From Deltaproteobacteria bacterium (GTDB taxonomy: Bacteria; Myxococcota_A; Polyangia; JAAYKL01), in the NCBI GenBank assembly GCA_011389755.1, contig JAABTR010000363.1, positions 1 through 6,638 of the forward strand: a stretch of 6,638 nt of DNA, written 5' to 3'. A program made the translations under genes and the position numbers. Shown one piece after another: positions 1 to 5,703 of this stretch (position 1 is the first letter of the stretch; every line of letters starts with the position of its first letter). A model generated the notes under the pieces. The model made no database searches. It was given only the letters and a program-made list of their open reading frames with translations, and was not told the origin of the DNA.

Positions 1-266
1 GCGTCCTCGACGCCGAAATCGATGACCGACACGCAGTTCGGATGAGAGAGCTGACTCATGGCCCTGGCTTCCATCTCGAACCGGACGCGGAATTGGTGGT
101 CCTTGGTCAGCGGCTCGTGAAGGAACTTGATGGCCACCGGGCGGCCGAGCTGAACCCTCTCCCCTTTGTAGACGACACCCATTCCACCTTCGGCGAGGCG
201 TTCGGCGATACGGTAGCGTCCGTTGAGAATGAGCCCGATGCGCGAGTCGTCGCCAGATGTATTCAT
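1..266 (-). CDS. Hanks-type Ser/Thr protein kinase, N-terminal 88 residues (runs off left edge)
   Basis: The ATG at 266-264 opens a frame that continues to the window edge, so only the start of the kinase N-lobe is present. The sequence shows GRYRIAERLAEGGMGVVYKG at residues 16-35, the nucleotide-binding P-loop of bacterial eukaryotic-like kinases. It is followed by the subdomain II lysine in VAIK (K47), the helix alphaC glutamate in FEMEAR (E66), and LSHPNCVSVIDFG (73-85), which is subdomain IV. Such kinases use ATP to phosphorylate Ser/Thr on cytoplasmic targets; here the catalytic loop, activation loop and any C-terminal sensor domain lie outside the window. The first glycine of the usual GxGxxG loop is alanine (A25). 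A weak purine-rich site (AGGCGG) lies about 9 nt before the ATG. The gene follows the phosphatase gene on the same strand after a 198-bp gap, so it may have its own promoter. The family is very secure; the substrate is unknown. Confidence 0.95.
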   Translation of the reverse strand, partial: MNTSGDDSRIGLILNGRYRIAERLAEGGMGVVYKGERVQLGRPVAIKFLHEPLTKDHQFRVRFEMEARAMSQLSHPNCVSVIDFGVED

Positions 267-464
267 GTGCGCAAGCCGCCTTACAGCCTTGACCGCTTGG
301 GCGTCGTCGCGTCGGGGAAACCGGTGTGGGTTAAGCCTTGCGTCGAGACCACAAACGATTCTTGGAACAAAGACCTCAGAGAAATAGTCTACAATAGCAT
401 GCCCAAAGGGCAAGGAGACGTTGGACACACAAACGGTTTGTAGGTGAGGAGATATGGGCGGTGT
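267..464 (-). other. Intergenic leader of the kinase gene, with two small dyads
   Basis: This gap separates the phosphatase stop from the kinase start. It contains a 13-bp dyad, ACAAAC-G-GTTTGT, at 429-441, with a 1-nt centre, so it suits a protein-binding site better than a hairpin. A smaller GCCC-AAA-GGGC inverted repeat lies at 401-411. Read on the minus strand, a weak promoter-like pair occurs (TTGCCC, 18-nt spacer, GACTAT), but only about half the consensus positions match. No U-tract terminator for the phosphatase gene is visible. No small gene with a ribosome binding site is seen. Confidence 0.3.
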
Positions 465-1091
465 TCAGAGATTTTTGGTCCCTGCGGTTTCGTCATCGAG
501 ACCGATCTCGGCGCGAGTCGCGGCCACATCCAGCGCGCGGACGTAGTCCGGCAGGTTGGCCCAGACGGCGTGGAAGCCGTAGCCGCCTTCGGTCATCTCG
601 CGGATGGCGTCTGCTTTGGACCACCCTTGTACCACAGCTCGATATGCCGCGATCATGGCGCCGGTGCGATCGGCCCCGTGCCGGCAGTGAATAAAGATTG
701 GGTGGTGATCGGGATCGATGGCCATGCGCAAGAACGACAAAACATCTTCGTGTCGAATATCCCAGGGCTTTGTGGGGAAGTGTATTCGCTTGATGTCGCC
801 CAGGTTCAGGTCGTTTTCTCGGAGCACTTCGGTGTCGCTCTCATTGAGGCGCAGGTTGACGATGGTCTTGATCCCCATCGATTTGAGCGACGCAAGCCCC
901 TCAGCGGTGGGTTGCGCTCCTCGGTAGAGGTCGCCTGTCACTTCGAAGAGATTGGGCAGGCCCGGCTGGGTCACAGGTCGCCCCCAGTCGGCGATGTGCC
1001 TTTTTTGGGCGGCCTCTGCGCCGCCGCTCGCGCTGCCGCAGCCGGTGAGAGAGAGAACAATAAACGCTGTAAAGATTGTTTTTTTGTACAT
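465..1091 (-). CDS. Predicted lipoprotein dual-specificity/tyrosine-type phosphatase (208 aa)
   Basis: The protein begins with a lipoprotein signal peptide: MYKK, a hydrophobic stretch, then the lipobox LTGC (residues 15-18). Cys18 would be lipidated and Gly at +2 is compatible with outer-membrane sorting. The cysteine-phosphatase domain follows. LYRGAQPTAEGL (55-66) and IKTIVNLR (74-81) are typical of bacterial DSP-like enzymes, and the active-site loop IHCRHGADRTG (134-144) fits HCx5R(T/S), with nucleophile C136 and phosphate-binding R142. D111 or D116 may be the general acid. The tail GWSKADAIREMTEGGYGFH is also characteristic of this family. It should hydrolyse phosphomonoesters by a phospho-cysteine intermediate, probably in the periplasm; the substrate cannot be told. 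I chose the ATG at 1091 because it puts the signal peptide at the N-terminus. A TTG at 1184 in the same frame falls in the promoter -35 box. No clear Shine-Dalgarno precedes the ATG; a GCAAATTTGC palindrome occupies that place. Confidence 0.9.
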   Translation of the reverse strand: MYKKTIFTAFIVLSLTGCGSASGGAEAAQKRHIADWGRPVTQPGLPNLFEVTGDLYRGAQPTAEGLASLKSMGIKTIVNLRLNESDTEVLRENDLNLGDIKRIHFPTKPWDIRHEDVLSFLRMAIDPDHHPIFIHCRHGADRTGAMIAAYRAVVQGWSKADAIREMTEGGYGFHAVWANLPDYVRALDVAATRAEIGLDDETAGTKNL

Positions 1092-1098
1092 CAAAAAT

Positions 1099-1108
1099 GC
1101 AAATTTGC
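1099..1108. promoter_or_regulatory. GCAAATTTGC palindrome in the phosphatase leader
   Basis: A perfect 10-bp palindrome lies 7 to 17 nt upstream of the phosphatase ATG, exactly where a Shine-Dalgarno would be expected and about 40 nt downstream of the predicted transcription start. It could be an operator or may simply reflect AT-richness; no protein partner can be named. Confidence 0.2.
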
Positions 1109-1155
1109 GCTTGGGGCCTCGTTCCGTTCGGACGCACCCCGTGGTTTCTTTATAG

Positions 1156-1184
1156 AGTATTTGAAGCCTTGTTGGCGGTGTCAA
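1156..1184 (-). promoter_or_regulatory. Sigma70-like promoter for the phosphatase gene
   Basis: Read on the minus strand, a perfect -35 hexamer TTGACA (1184-1179) is followed after exactly 17 nt by AATACT (1161-1156), which matches 4 of 6 positions of TATAAT. Transcription would start near 1149, giving a leader of about 58 nt before the phosphatase ATG at 1091. The -35 hexamer contains the TGA stop of rnz (1183-1181). The phosphatase can thus be expressed separately from rnz, although with no terminator seen between them, read-through is also possible. Confidence 0.55.
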
Positions 1185-2107
1185 TCGGGAAGGGCCACGG
1201 GATAGGCCTGCAGCGCCTTGGCGACCTTCGCCTTGGGAAAGATCGTGCGCGCCTCGTCTTCGAGCAGGCGCTCGTCGTCTTTGGAGTAGCGGGGGCTTAT
1301 GTGGACCAGCCGGAGCTCGTCGACGGAGGCGGCGCGGGCGAGGGTCGCTGCCTGGACGGCTGTCATGTGTTTCTTCTCAGCGGCCTCTTTTTCGTGCTTC
1401 AACGAGAACATCCCCTCCACGAAAGCCAGGTCCGCGCCCTTGCACAGTTTTTCAACCCCGGCGCAGGGCCGGGTGTCCGTGCAGAAGGCGACGATGCGTC
1501 CCCTGCGGGACGGTCCCATGACATCTTCGGGGAAGACGGTTCGACCGCCGGGGGCCTCGACGGCGGTGCCGGACTGAAGGAGGCTGTAGGCTGGGCCGGG
1601 GTTGAGGCCGAGGGCGCGCGCGCGCTCCTCGTTGAACCTTCCAGGCCGCGCGGGCTCACAGAGCCTGTAGCCCAGGCAGAACGTCGAGTGCTCGAGGGGT
1701 TCCCAGTCCACCGCGACGCCGTTCCAGCTCCAGGCGTGGCTCGGTCTGTCCGGGGCCCACTCGACGAAATCGATGTCGTAGTTGATGCGATAGCGCAGAT
1801 CTTCGAGGGTGTTGTTGACGAAACGCGCGACACCCGGGGGGCCTATGATGGTCAAAGGACCGGGGTCCTCGTTTTGAGCGCGGAACATGAGGATACCCGG
1901 CACCCCGAGGATGTGATCGGCGTGCAGGTGTGTGATGGCGATGGCATCGAGAGCTCGAATGCCCAGCCCCCCCTTCTTGAGCGCCAGCTGGATCCCTTCG
2001 CCAGCGTCGAACATCATCATTCTGCCTTGACGCCTGACAAGCACAGAGGTGGTCAGGCGCGTGGGCATGGGCATCATTCCACCGATTCCAAGGGCAATAC
2101 ACTCCAT
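1181..2107 (-). CDS. rnz: Ribonuclease Z (tRNA 3'-end endonuclease), 308 aa
   Basis: This is a complete metallo-beta-lactamase-fold RNase Z, which cuts the 3' trailer from precursor tRNAs in the cytoplasm. Visible motifs in order: FDAGEG (33-38); the metal-binding THLHADH, with H60, H62, D64 and H65; LEHSTFCLGYR with H140; the exosite region PGRFNEERARALGLNPGP (155-172), which in this family helps hold tRNA; FCTDTRPC with D211; KKHMTAVQAATLA with H247; and LVHISPRY with H269. All seven metal or catalytic positions are present, and the length matches the usual ~305 residues. The N-terminus reads LGIGGMMPMP where the commonest form is LGTGSGVPT, as in a variant I associate with deltaproteobacteria. 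The ATG at 2107 has no strong Shine-Dalgarno (upstream AATTGCCTTT). The gene is divergent from the HelD-like gene and its stop lies within the -35 box of the next promoter. Confidence in the assignment is high. Confidence 0.95.
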   Translation of the reverse strand: MECIALGIGGMMPMPTRLTTSVLVRRQGRMMMFDAGEGIQLALKKGGLGIRALDAIAITHLHADHILGVPGILMFRAQNEDPGPLTIIGPPGVARFVNNTLEDLRYRINYDIDFVEWAPDRPSHAWSWNGVAVDWEPLEHSTFCLGYRLCEPARPGRFNEERARALGLNPGPAYSLLQSGTAVEAPGGRTVFPEDVMGPSRRGRIVAFCTDTRPCAGVEKLCKGADLAFVEGMFSLKHEKEAAEKKHMTAVQAATLARAASVDELRLVHISPRYSKDDERLLEDEARTIFPKAKVAKALQAYPVALPD

Positions 2108-2278
2108 AAAGGCAATTTAGCTCACAACTTCGGTTTCGGACAAGTCGCAGTCTTTGATCGCGGGCAATATAAAAGCGCCGCTGACCGGCTTGCGGGTCGG
2201 GATTTCGTGGTGGTAGACTCGCCGGAATTGTCGAGGCAGCGGTGTGTTTCGAGGCCTTGGTAACCGGCGCGCCCGGCA

Positions 2279-2300
2279 GTTTTCGTTTTCGTTTTCGTTT
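2279..2300. repeat. GTTTTC hexamer tandem repeat (3.7 copies)
   Basis: Three perfect copies of GTTTTC (2279-2284, 2285-2290, 2291-2296) are followed by a partial GTTT. The array is bracketed by the 6-bp inverted repeat CCGGCA (2273-2278) and TGCCGG (2300-2305), so the whole could fold as a stem with the repeat in the loop. It lies 50-70 bp upstream of the HelD-like start, in or near its promoter. Copy number in such short repeats can vary by slippage and alter promoter activity, but this is inference. Confidence 0.75.
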
Positions 2301-2341
2301 GCCGGCTGTTGTTGTGATTGATGCTTAAATCGTAAGGCGCG

Positions 2342-2347
2342 AAGGAG
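2342..2347 (+). promoter_or_regulatory. Shine-Dalgarno AAGGAG that bears on the HelD-like start codon
   Basis: AAGGAG lies only 2 nt before the GTG at 2350 but 8 nt before an in-frame TTG at 2356. The latter spacing is close to optimal, so translation may begin at 2356 and give a protein two residues shorter (MSELAET...). A second, weaker site, AAGGCG at 2334-2339, stands 10 nt from the GTG. Confidence 0.55.
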
Positions 2348-2349
2348 AA

Positions 2350-4665
2350 GTGACGTTGAGCGAACTGGCCGAAACCTCTCAAGAGATTCCGTGTGTTGTC
2401 AGCGAAGAACAAAAGCTGCTGGACAAGGTTCGAAGACACCTGACCTCGGCGAGGGTGCGCCGTCCCATAGGCGCCGATTACGACGAAGAGATGATCTCGT
2501 TGCGCGATCAGATAGCCCAGGCTCGCCCCGAGGATATTCCCCCCCTTGTCGAGCAGATGACGCGACTGCAGGCCCTGGCAGCCCAGCGGGGAATGGGCCA
2601 AGAGGCGCCTGTTGATAAAGGCAGCCCCTACTTCGGGCACATCCGTTTCGAGGAGGAGGAGGGGACGAGGGACGTGCTCCTGGGCAAGAGCACCTATATC
2701 AGCCCCGAGCACGGGATCCGCATCGTGGATTGGCGTAACGCGCCGATCTCTCGGATGTACTATACCTACGACGAGGGAGACGACTACGAGGAGATCTTTG
2801 GCGGTCGTCTGCGTCGCGGACATGTCAGCGCGCGGCGCTCGGTGACGATAACCGGCGGGGAGCTCAGGCGGGTCGCGACCTCCAGCGAGATCTTCACTCG
2901 CAAGAGCGGCCGCTGGGTCTGCCTCGATCCTGAGTCCATGCGGCTGGCCGGCGGCCAGGGCTCCGCCATCCGGGCGGAGGGGCTCGCTCCGGTGCGCGGC
3001 AAGCTGGGAGTGGACGCCGCGGGCGAGGAACGCAGTGACAGGCATCTGCCCGAGATCGCAGCGCTGTTGGACACGAGGCAGTTCGAGCTCATATCGTCAC
3101 CGGGCTCGGGCATTGTGGTGGTGCAGGGCAGCGCCGGATCCGGAAAAACCACGGTCGGACTTCACCGGATCGCCTACCTCGCCTTTGACAAGCCGAATAA
3201 GTTCAAGCCGCACCGAATGCTGGTGGTGGTCTTCAACGTGGCCCTCGTGAACTACATATCCCGCGTCCTGCCCGCCTTGGGCGTCAGCGGGGTGCGCGTT
3301 GTTACCTTCGCCGATTGGGCCGCAGAGCAGCGCCGGAAGCATGTCAAGGGGTTGCCCGCCCACCATAGCGACGACACCCCTTCGGTGGTCACGAGGCTGA
3401 AGAAACATCCGGCGATGCTCAGGATCCTCGACGACGTCGTGGACAGGCAAGATGAAGAGCTGTCGGCCAAGCTCACGGCCGCGGTGGCAGGCACGCCGGA
3501 CGCGAGGCGCGTCGAGGCGGCGTGGCAGACCTTGCGCAGGCTTCCTCTGGAGACCCGCAGGCTGAGGGTCTTGCGCTGGCTCGACGGCGAAGCGCGCGTC
3601 GGCCGCGATCGAGGGGCCGGGCTTGCGTCCCGCACGGCGACGGCGGCGGAGCTGGCTCTGGAGAGGATGGCCGACCAGACCAGAGACGTGGTGAGCGATT
3701 GGTCGGAGCTGCTCACGGACCGCACGGCGCTCGGTGAGGCCTTTGGCTTTCACGCGCCGGCGGAGTTCAGCGAGGCCGAGCTCGATGAGGCCCATGCCTG
3801 GTGCGTCCGAGTCCACGAGAGCCTCGAGGGTGAGGACGAAGAAATAAAAGCGGCGATCGACCTCGAGGATGAAGCGATCTTGCTGCGGCTCTATCAGCTC
3901 AAGGTGGGGTGGCTCAGAGGCAGACAAAAGCGCCTGGAGTTCGATCACATCATGGTCGACGAAGTTCAAGACTTCAGCCCGATTGAGGTGGCCGTGCTGA
4001 TGGAGACCGCCGGTGACTCCCGTTCGGTGACCCTGGCCGGCGACACGGCCCAGAGGATTTACACCGACAACGGGTTCGCCGAGTGGGAAGATCTCCTCGG
4101 CGACCTGGGGCTCGAGGCCCACCGCATCGAGCCGCTCCAGATAGCCTACCGCTCCACCGCAGAGATCATGCGCGTGGCCAGGGACGTCCTCGGGCCGCTG
4201 GCCAAGGAGCAATCCCAGGCGCCTCGACACGGGGCGCCGGTGGAGCTCCACCGCTTCTCCGACCCCGGCCAGGCGGTGGGATTCCTCGGCGAGGCCCTGC
4301 GGGATCTGTCCGCGCGGGAGCCGATGGCCAACGTGGCGGTGATCGCGCGGCACGCCTCCCAGGCGCGGATTTACTACGACGGGCTCGCAAAGGCCGAGAT
4401 CCCCAAGCTGCGCTTGGTGGTCGACGAGGATTTTTCGTTCAAACCGGGGGTGGAGGTGACCGAGATCCGACAGGTCAAAGGCCTGGAGTTCGATTACGTG
4501 GTCATCGTCGAAGCCAACGCCGACACCTTCGGCGCCAACGATGAGTCCAGACATCTGTTTCACGTCGCGGCGACGCGGGCAGCCCACCAGCTCTGGGTGG
4601 TGAGCACGGCCGCCCCGTCACCCATCTTGCCGGCGTGGCTCGTCGGAGACGACTCAGGACAGTAG
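2350..4665 (+). CDS. HelD-like superfamily 1 ATPase (RNA polymerase-associated helicase family), 771 aa
   Basis: This is a complete UvrD/Rep-superfamily ATPase with the domain plan of HelD. The N-terminus (about 15-85) is helical and charged, consistent with the coiled-coil arm that enters the RNA polymerase secondary channel in characterised HelD proteins. Then come the HelD signatures SPYFGHI (92-98) and IVDWRNAPIS (125-134). Helicase motifs follow: Walker A GSAGSGKT (260-267), VDEVQDF (536-542) with D537/E538, GDTAQRIY (564-571), AYRST (599-603), KGLEFDYVVIVEA (710-722) and HVAATRA (738-744) with the arginine finger R743. The stretch between Walker A and motif II (about 270-535) is long, as expected for the insert domains of this family. 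Known relatives use ATP to release stalled RNA polymerase from nucleic acid, and some protect it from rifamycins; this role is inferred here. Length is close to Bacillus HelD (about 774). The start is GTG 2350 or TTG 2356. Its last 12 bp overlap the convergent gene. It could instead be a general UvrD-like helicase, but the N-terminal motifs argue for HelD. Confidence 0.9.
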   Translation: MTLSELAETSQEIPCVVSEEQKLLDKVRRHLTSARVRRPIGADYDEEMISLRDQIAQARPEDIPPLVEQMTRLQALAAQRGMGQEAPVDKGSPYFGHIRFEEEEGTRDVLLGKSTYISPEHGIRIVDWRNAPISRMYYTYDEGDDYEEIFGGRLRRGHVSARRSVTITGGELRRVATSSEIFTRKSGRWVCLDPESMRLAGGQGSAIRAEGLAPVRGKLGVDAAGEERSDRHLPEIAALLDTRQFELISSPGSGIVVVQGSAGSGKTTVGLHRIAYLAFDKPNKFKPHRMLVVVFNVALVNYISRVLPALGVSGVRVVTFADWAAEQRRKHVKGLPAHHSDDTPSVVTRLKKHPAMLRILDDVVDRQDEELSAKLTAAVAGTPDARRVEAAWQTLRRLPLETRRLRVLRWLDGEARVGRDRGAGLASRTATAAELALERMADQTRDVVSDWSELLTDRTALGEAFGFHAPAEFSEAELDEAHAWCVRVHESLEGEDEEIKAAIDLEDEAILLRLYQLKVGWLRGRQKRLEFDHIMVDEVQDFSPIEVAVLMETAGDSRSVTLAGDTAQRIYTDNGFAEWEDLLGDLGLEAHRIEPLQIAYRSTAEIMRVARDVLGPLAKEQSQAPRHGAPVELHRFSDPGQAVGFLGEALRDLSAREPMANVAVIARHASQARIYYDGLAKAEIPKLRLVVDEDFSFKPGVEVTEIRQVKGLEFDYVVIVEANADTFGANDESRHLFHVAATRAAHQLWVVSTAAPSPILPAWLVGDDSGQ

Positions 4666-5703
4666 GAACCACAAAGAGAGGATGACCGCGTCTATCCAGC
4701 GCCGGCCGGGCCTGTGGGAAGGGGCGGGCAGGCTCGCGGAGCAGTTGATGATGGTGGTGGTGGGATCGGTGCGGGCCAGCTCGGCCCACTTGGATCCGCA
4801 AAAATCGTTATCCACACCGCATCCTGGTTCGTAGCTCATCCAGGTCTCGAAAAAAGGCTCGAACGCGTTCGTGTCGTCGCCGGCAAGCGCCATCGAAGCG
4901 TAGCGCAGAAAGTCGGCGCCCGCGTCGACGGCGACCTCGGCGATCGACGCAGCGCCGTCATCGCACTCGTCCATCTCGAGGGAGTGGATGAGCCCGTCCC
5001 GATTCGGCTGGTTGAGCGGGCCGAACTCGAGCGCGTTCATGACGTGACGGATTCTTCGGAGGTCGTCCGAGCGCACGGTGTGGGAGAAGCTGTCTTGAAC
5101 CGTGTGGAGAGTCTTGCCAAGCTCAAAAGCGGGGCTCCAGACGTAGACATCTATTTGTCCATAAAAGTCGACAAAGGTTCTCATTTTTACGAGCTGCTCT
5201 TCTCGGGGACGCCGGTATTCGGCGACGGCGCGCTCGACCCCCGACTGTATGACACCGAAGCAGCGCTCGAGGGCGCGCTCTTGCCCGGCGGCCCAATTGT
5301 CATCGTCTCTTCTGAGGCAGTGCGAGGATTGTGCGCCCGGATGTGAGTGGAGCTCGTGCATCGAATTTGCATCGAAGACCGAATTATGGCCGACGTCGGG
5401 GAAGCGGGCTCCCAGGATGAGGCTGAAGGCGATAAAGCGGTTGACCTCGTCTTCGTAACTGGCGCCGACCTTTTTGCCCATGGATTCGAGCACGGCGGAC
5501 CAGCTGTTGTCGAGGGGCAGGGGGATCGCGGTTTCTTTGAAAAGCGACTCTCCCGGGGCGCTGGACGCGTCGAAAGAGCGCCGCGTCAGGCTCTCGTGGC
5601 ATGGGTAGCTGAATGCCGAACCGATCTCATAGGTGTGTCCTGCGCTGAGGAGCGCCGTGGAGACGAGCAGACAAAACGCGGCGCTTTTGCGCGAAGAGCT
5701 CAC
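4654..5703 (-). CDS. Secreted zinc-dependent phospholipase C-like protein (349 aa)
   Basis: The frame starts at GTG 5703, preceded by a full GGAGGTGA ribosome binding site 7 nt upstream and overlapping the previous stop as GTGA. A Sec signal peptide (SSSRK, hydrophobic 7-19) probably ends at SAG(20-22). The mature part shows candidate metal ligands in an arrangement like the zinc-dependent phospholipase C / S1-P1 nuclease fold: PCHESLTRRSF (H36), GARFPDVGHNS (98-108; D103, H106), HELHSHPG (116-123), then the helix LGKTLHTVQDSFSHT (195-209) with H200, D204 and H208, and H220. LHxxQDsfsH is typical of the bacterial PLC-like branch, though classical PLC has H-x3-D-x5-H rather than the H-x3-D-x3-H seen here. 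It may hydrolyse phospholipids or another phosphodiester outside the cytoplasm; activity is unproven. Several cysteines (35, 129, 148 and others) suggest disulfides. The C-terminus is a hydrophobic tail, WIDAVILSLWFLLS, preceded by arginines, whose last codons are antisense to the HelD-like gene's end. It closes the operon with the two exported paralogues. Confidence 0.72.
   Translation of the reverse strand: MSSSRKSAAFCLLVSTALLSAGHTYEIGSAFSYPCHESLTRRSFDASSAPGESLFKETAIPLPLDNSWSAVLESMGKKVGASYEDEVNRFIAFSLILGARFPDVGHNSVFDANSMHELHSHPGAQSSHCLRRDDDNWAAGQERALERCFGVIQSGVERAVAEYRRPREEQLVKMRTFVDFYGQIDVYVWSPAFELGKTLHTVQDSFSHTVRSDDLRRIRHVMNALEFGPLNQPNRDGLIHSLEMDECDDGAASIAEVAVDAGADFLRYASMALAGDDTNAFEPFFETWMSYEPGCGVDNDFCGSKWAELARTDPTTTIINCSASLPAPSHRPGRRWIDAVILSLWFLLS

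Larger units (their letters stand above)
2108..2349. other. Divergent intergenic region between rnz and the HelD-like gene
   Basis: About 242 bp lie between the two divergent start codons, so promoters for both should be here. On the minus strand TATATT (2171-2166) resembles a -10 box for rnz but lacks a good -35. On the plus strand TTAAAT (2325-2330) could be a -10 for the HelD-like gene, again without a clear -35 at the right spacing. The region holds the hexamer repeat at 2279-2300, a TCGAGGC direct repeat (2231-2237 and 2249-2255), and a weak GACC/GGTC dyad around 2183-2198. A minus-strand frame is stop-free through most of it down to 2122, but I see no start signal, no recognisable domain and a composition unlike protein. 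Confidence 0.4.

Noticed and set aside
444..1205. A 253-codon plus-strand open frame over the phosphatase gene
   Set aside because: The minus strand encodes the HCx5R phosphatase with a lipobox; the plus frame has no recognisable features.
1076..2263. A 395-codon plus-strand open frame across rnz and the phosphatase start
   Set aside because: It is antisense to a complete RNase Z with all metal ligands, and shows no domain or ribosome binding site.
2160..2270. tRNA-like look of the stretch around GGTAGACTCGCCGGAATTG
   Set aside because: No cloverleaf with a matching acceptor stem, anticodon arm and T-loop could be built on either strand.
2122..2349. Possible small minus-strand gene in the intergenic region (stop-free frame with TKTKTK from the hexamer repeat)
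   Set aside because: The frame merely continues from antisense sequence of the HelD-like gene, has no plausible start with a Shine-Dalgarno in the gap, and its composition looks non-coding.
3097..4587. A 496-codon open frame antisense to the HelD-like gene
   Set aside because: It is opposite a gene with complete helicase motifs, is rich in Arg, Gly, His and Leu without any domain, and is the usual by-product of GC-rich codon bias.
4640..4700. Search for a bidirectional terminator between the convergent genes
   Set aside because: No stem followed by a T-tract is present on either strand; the 3' ends simply overlap.
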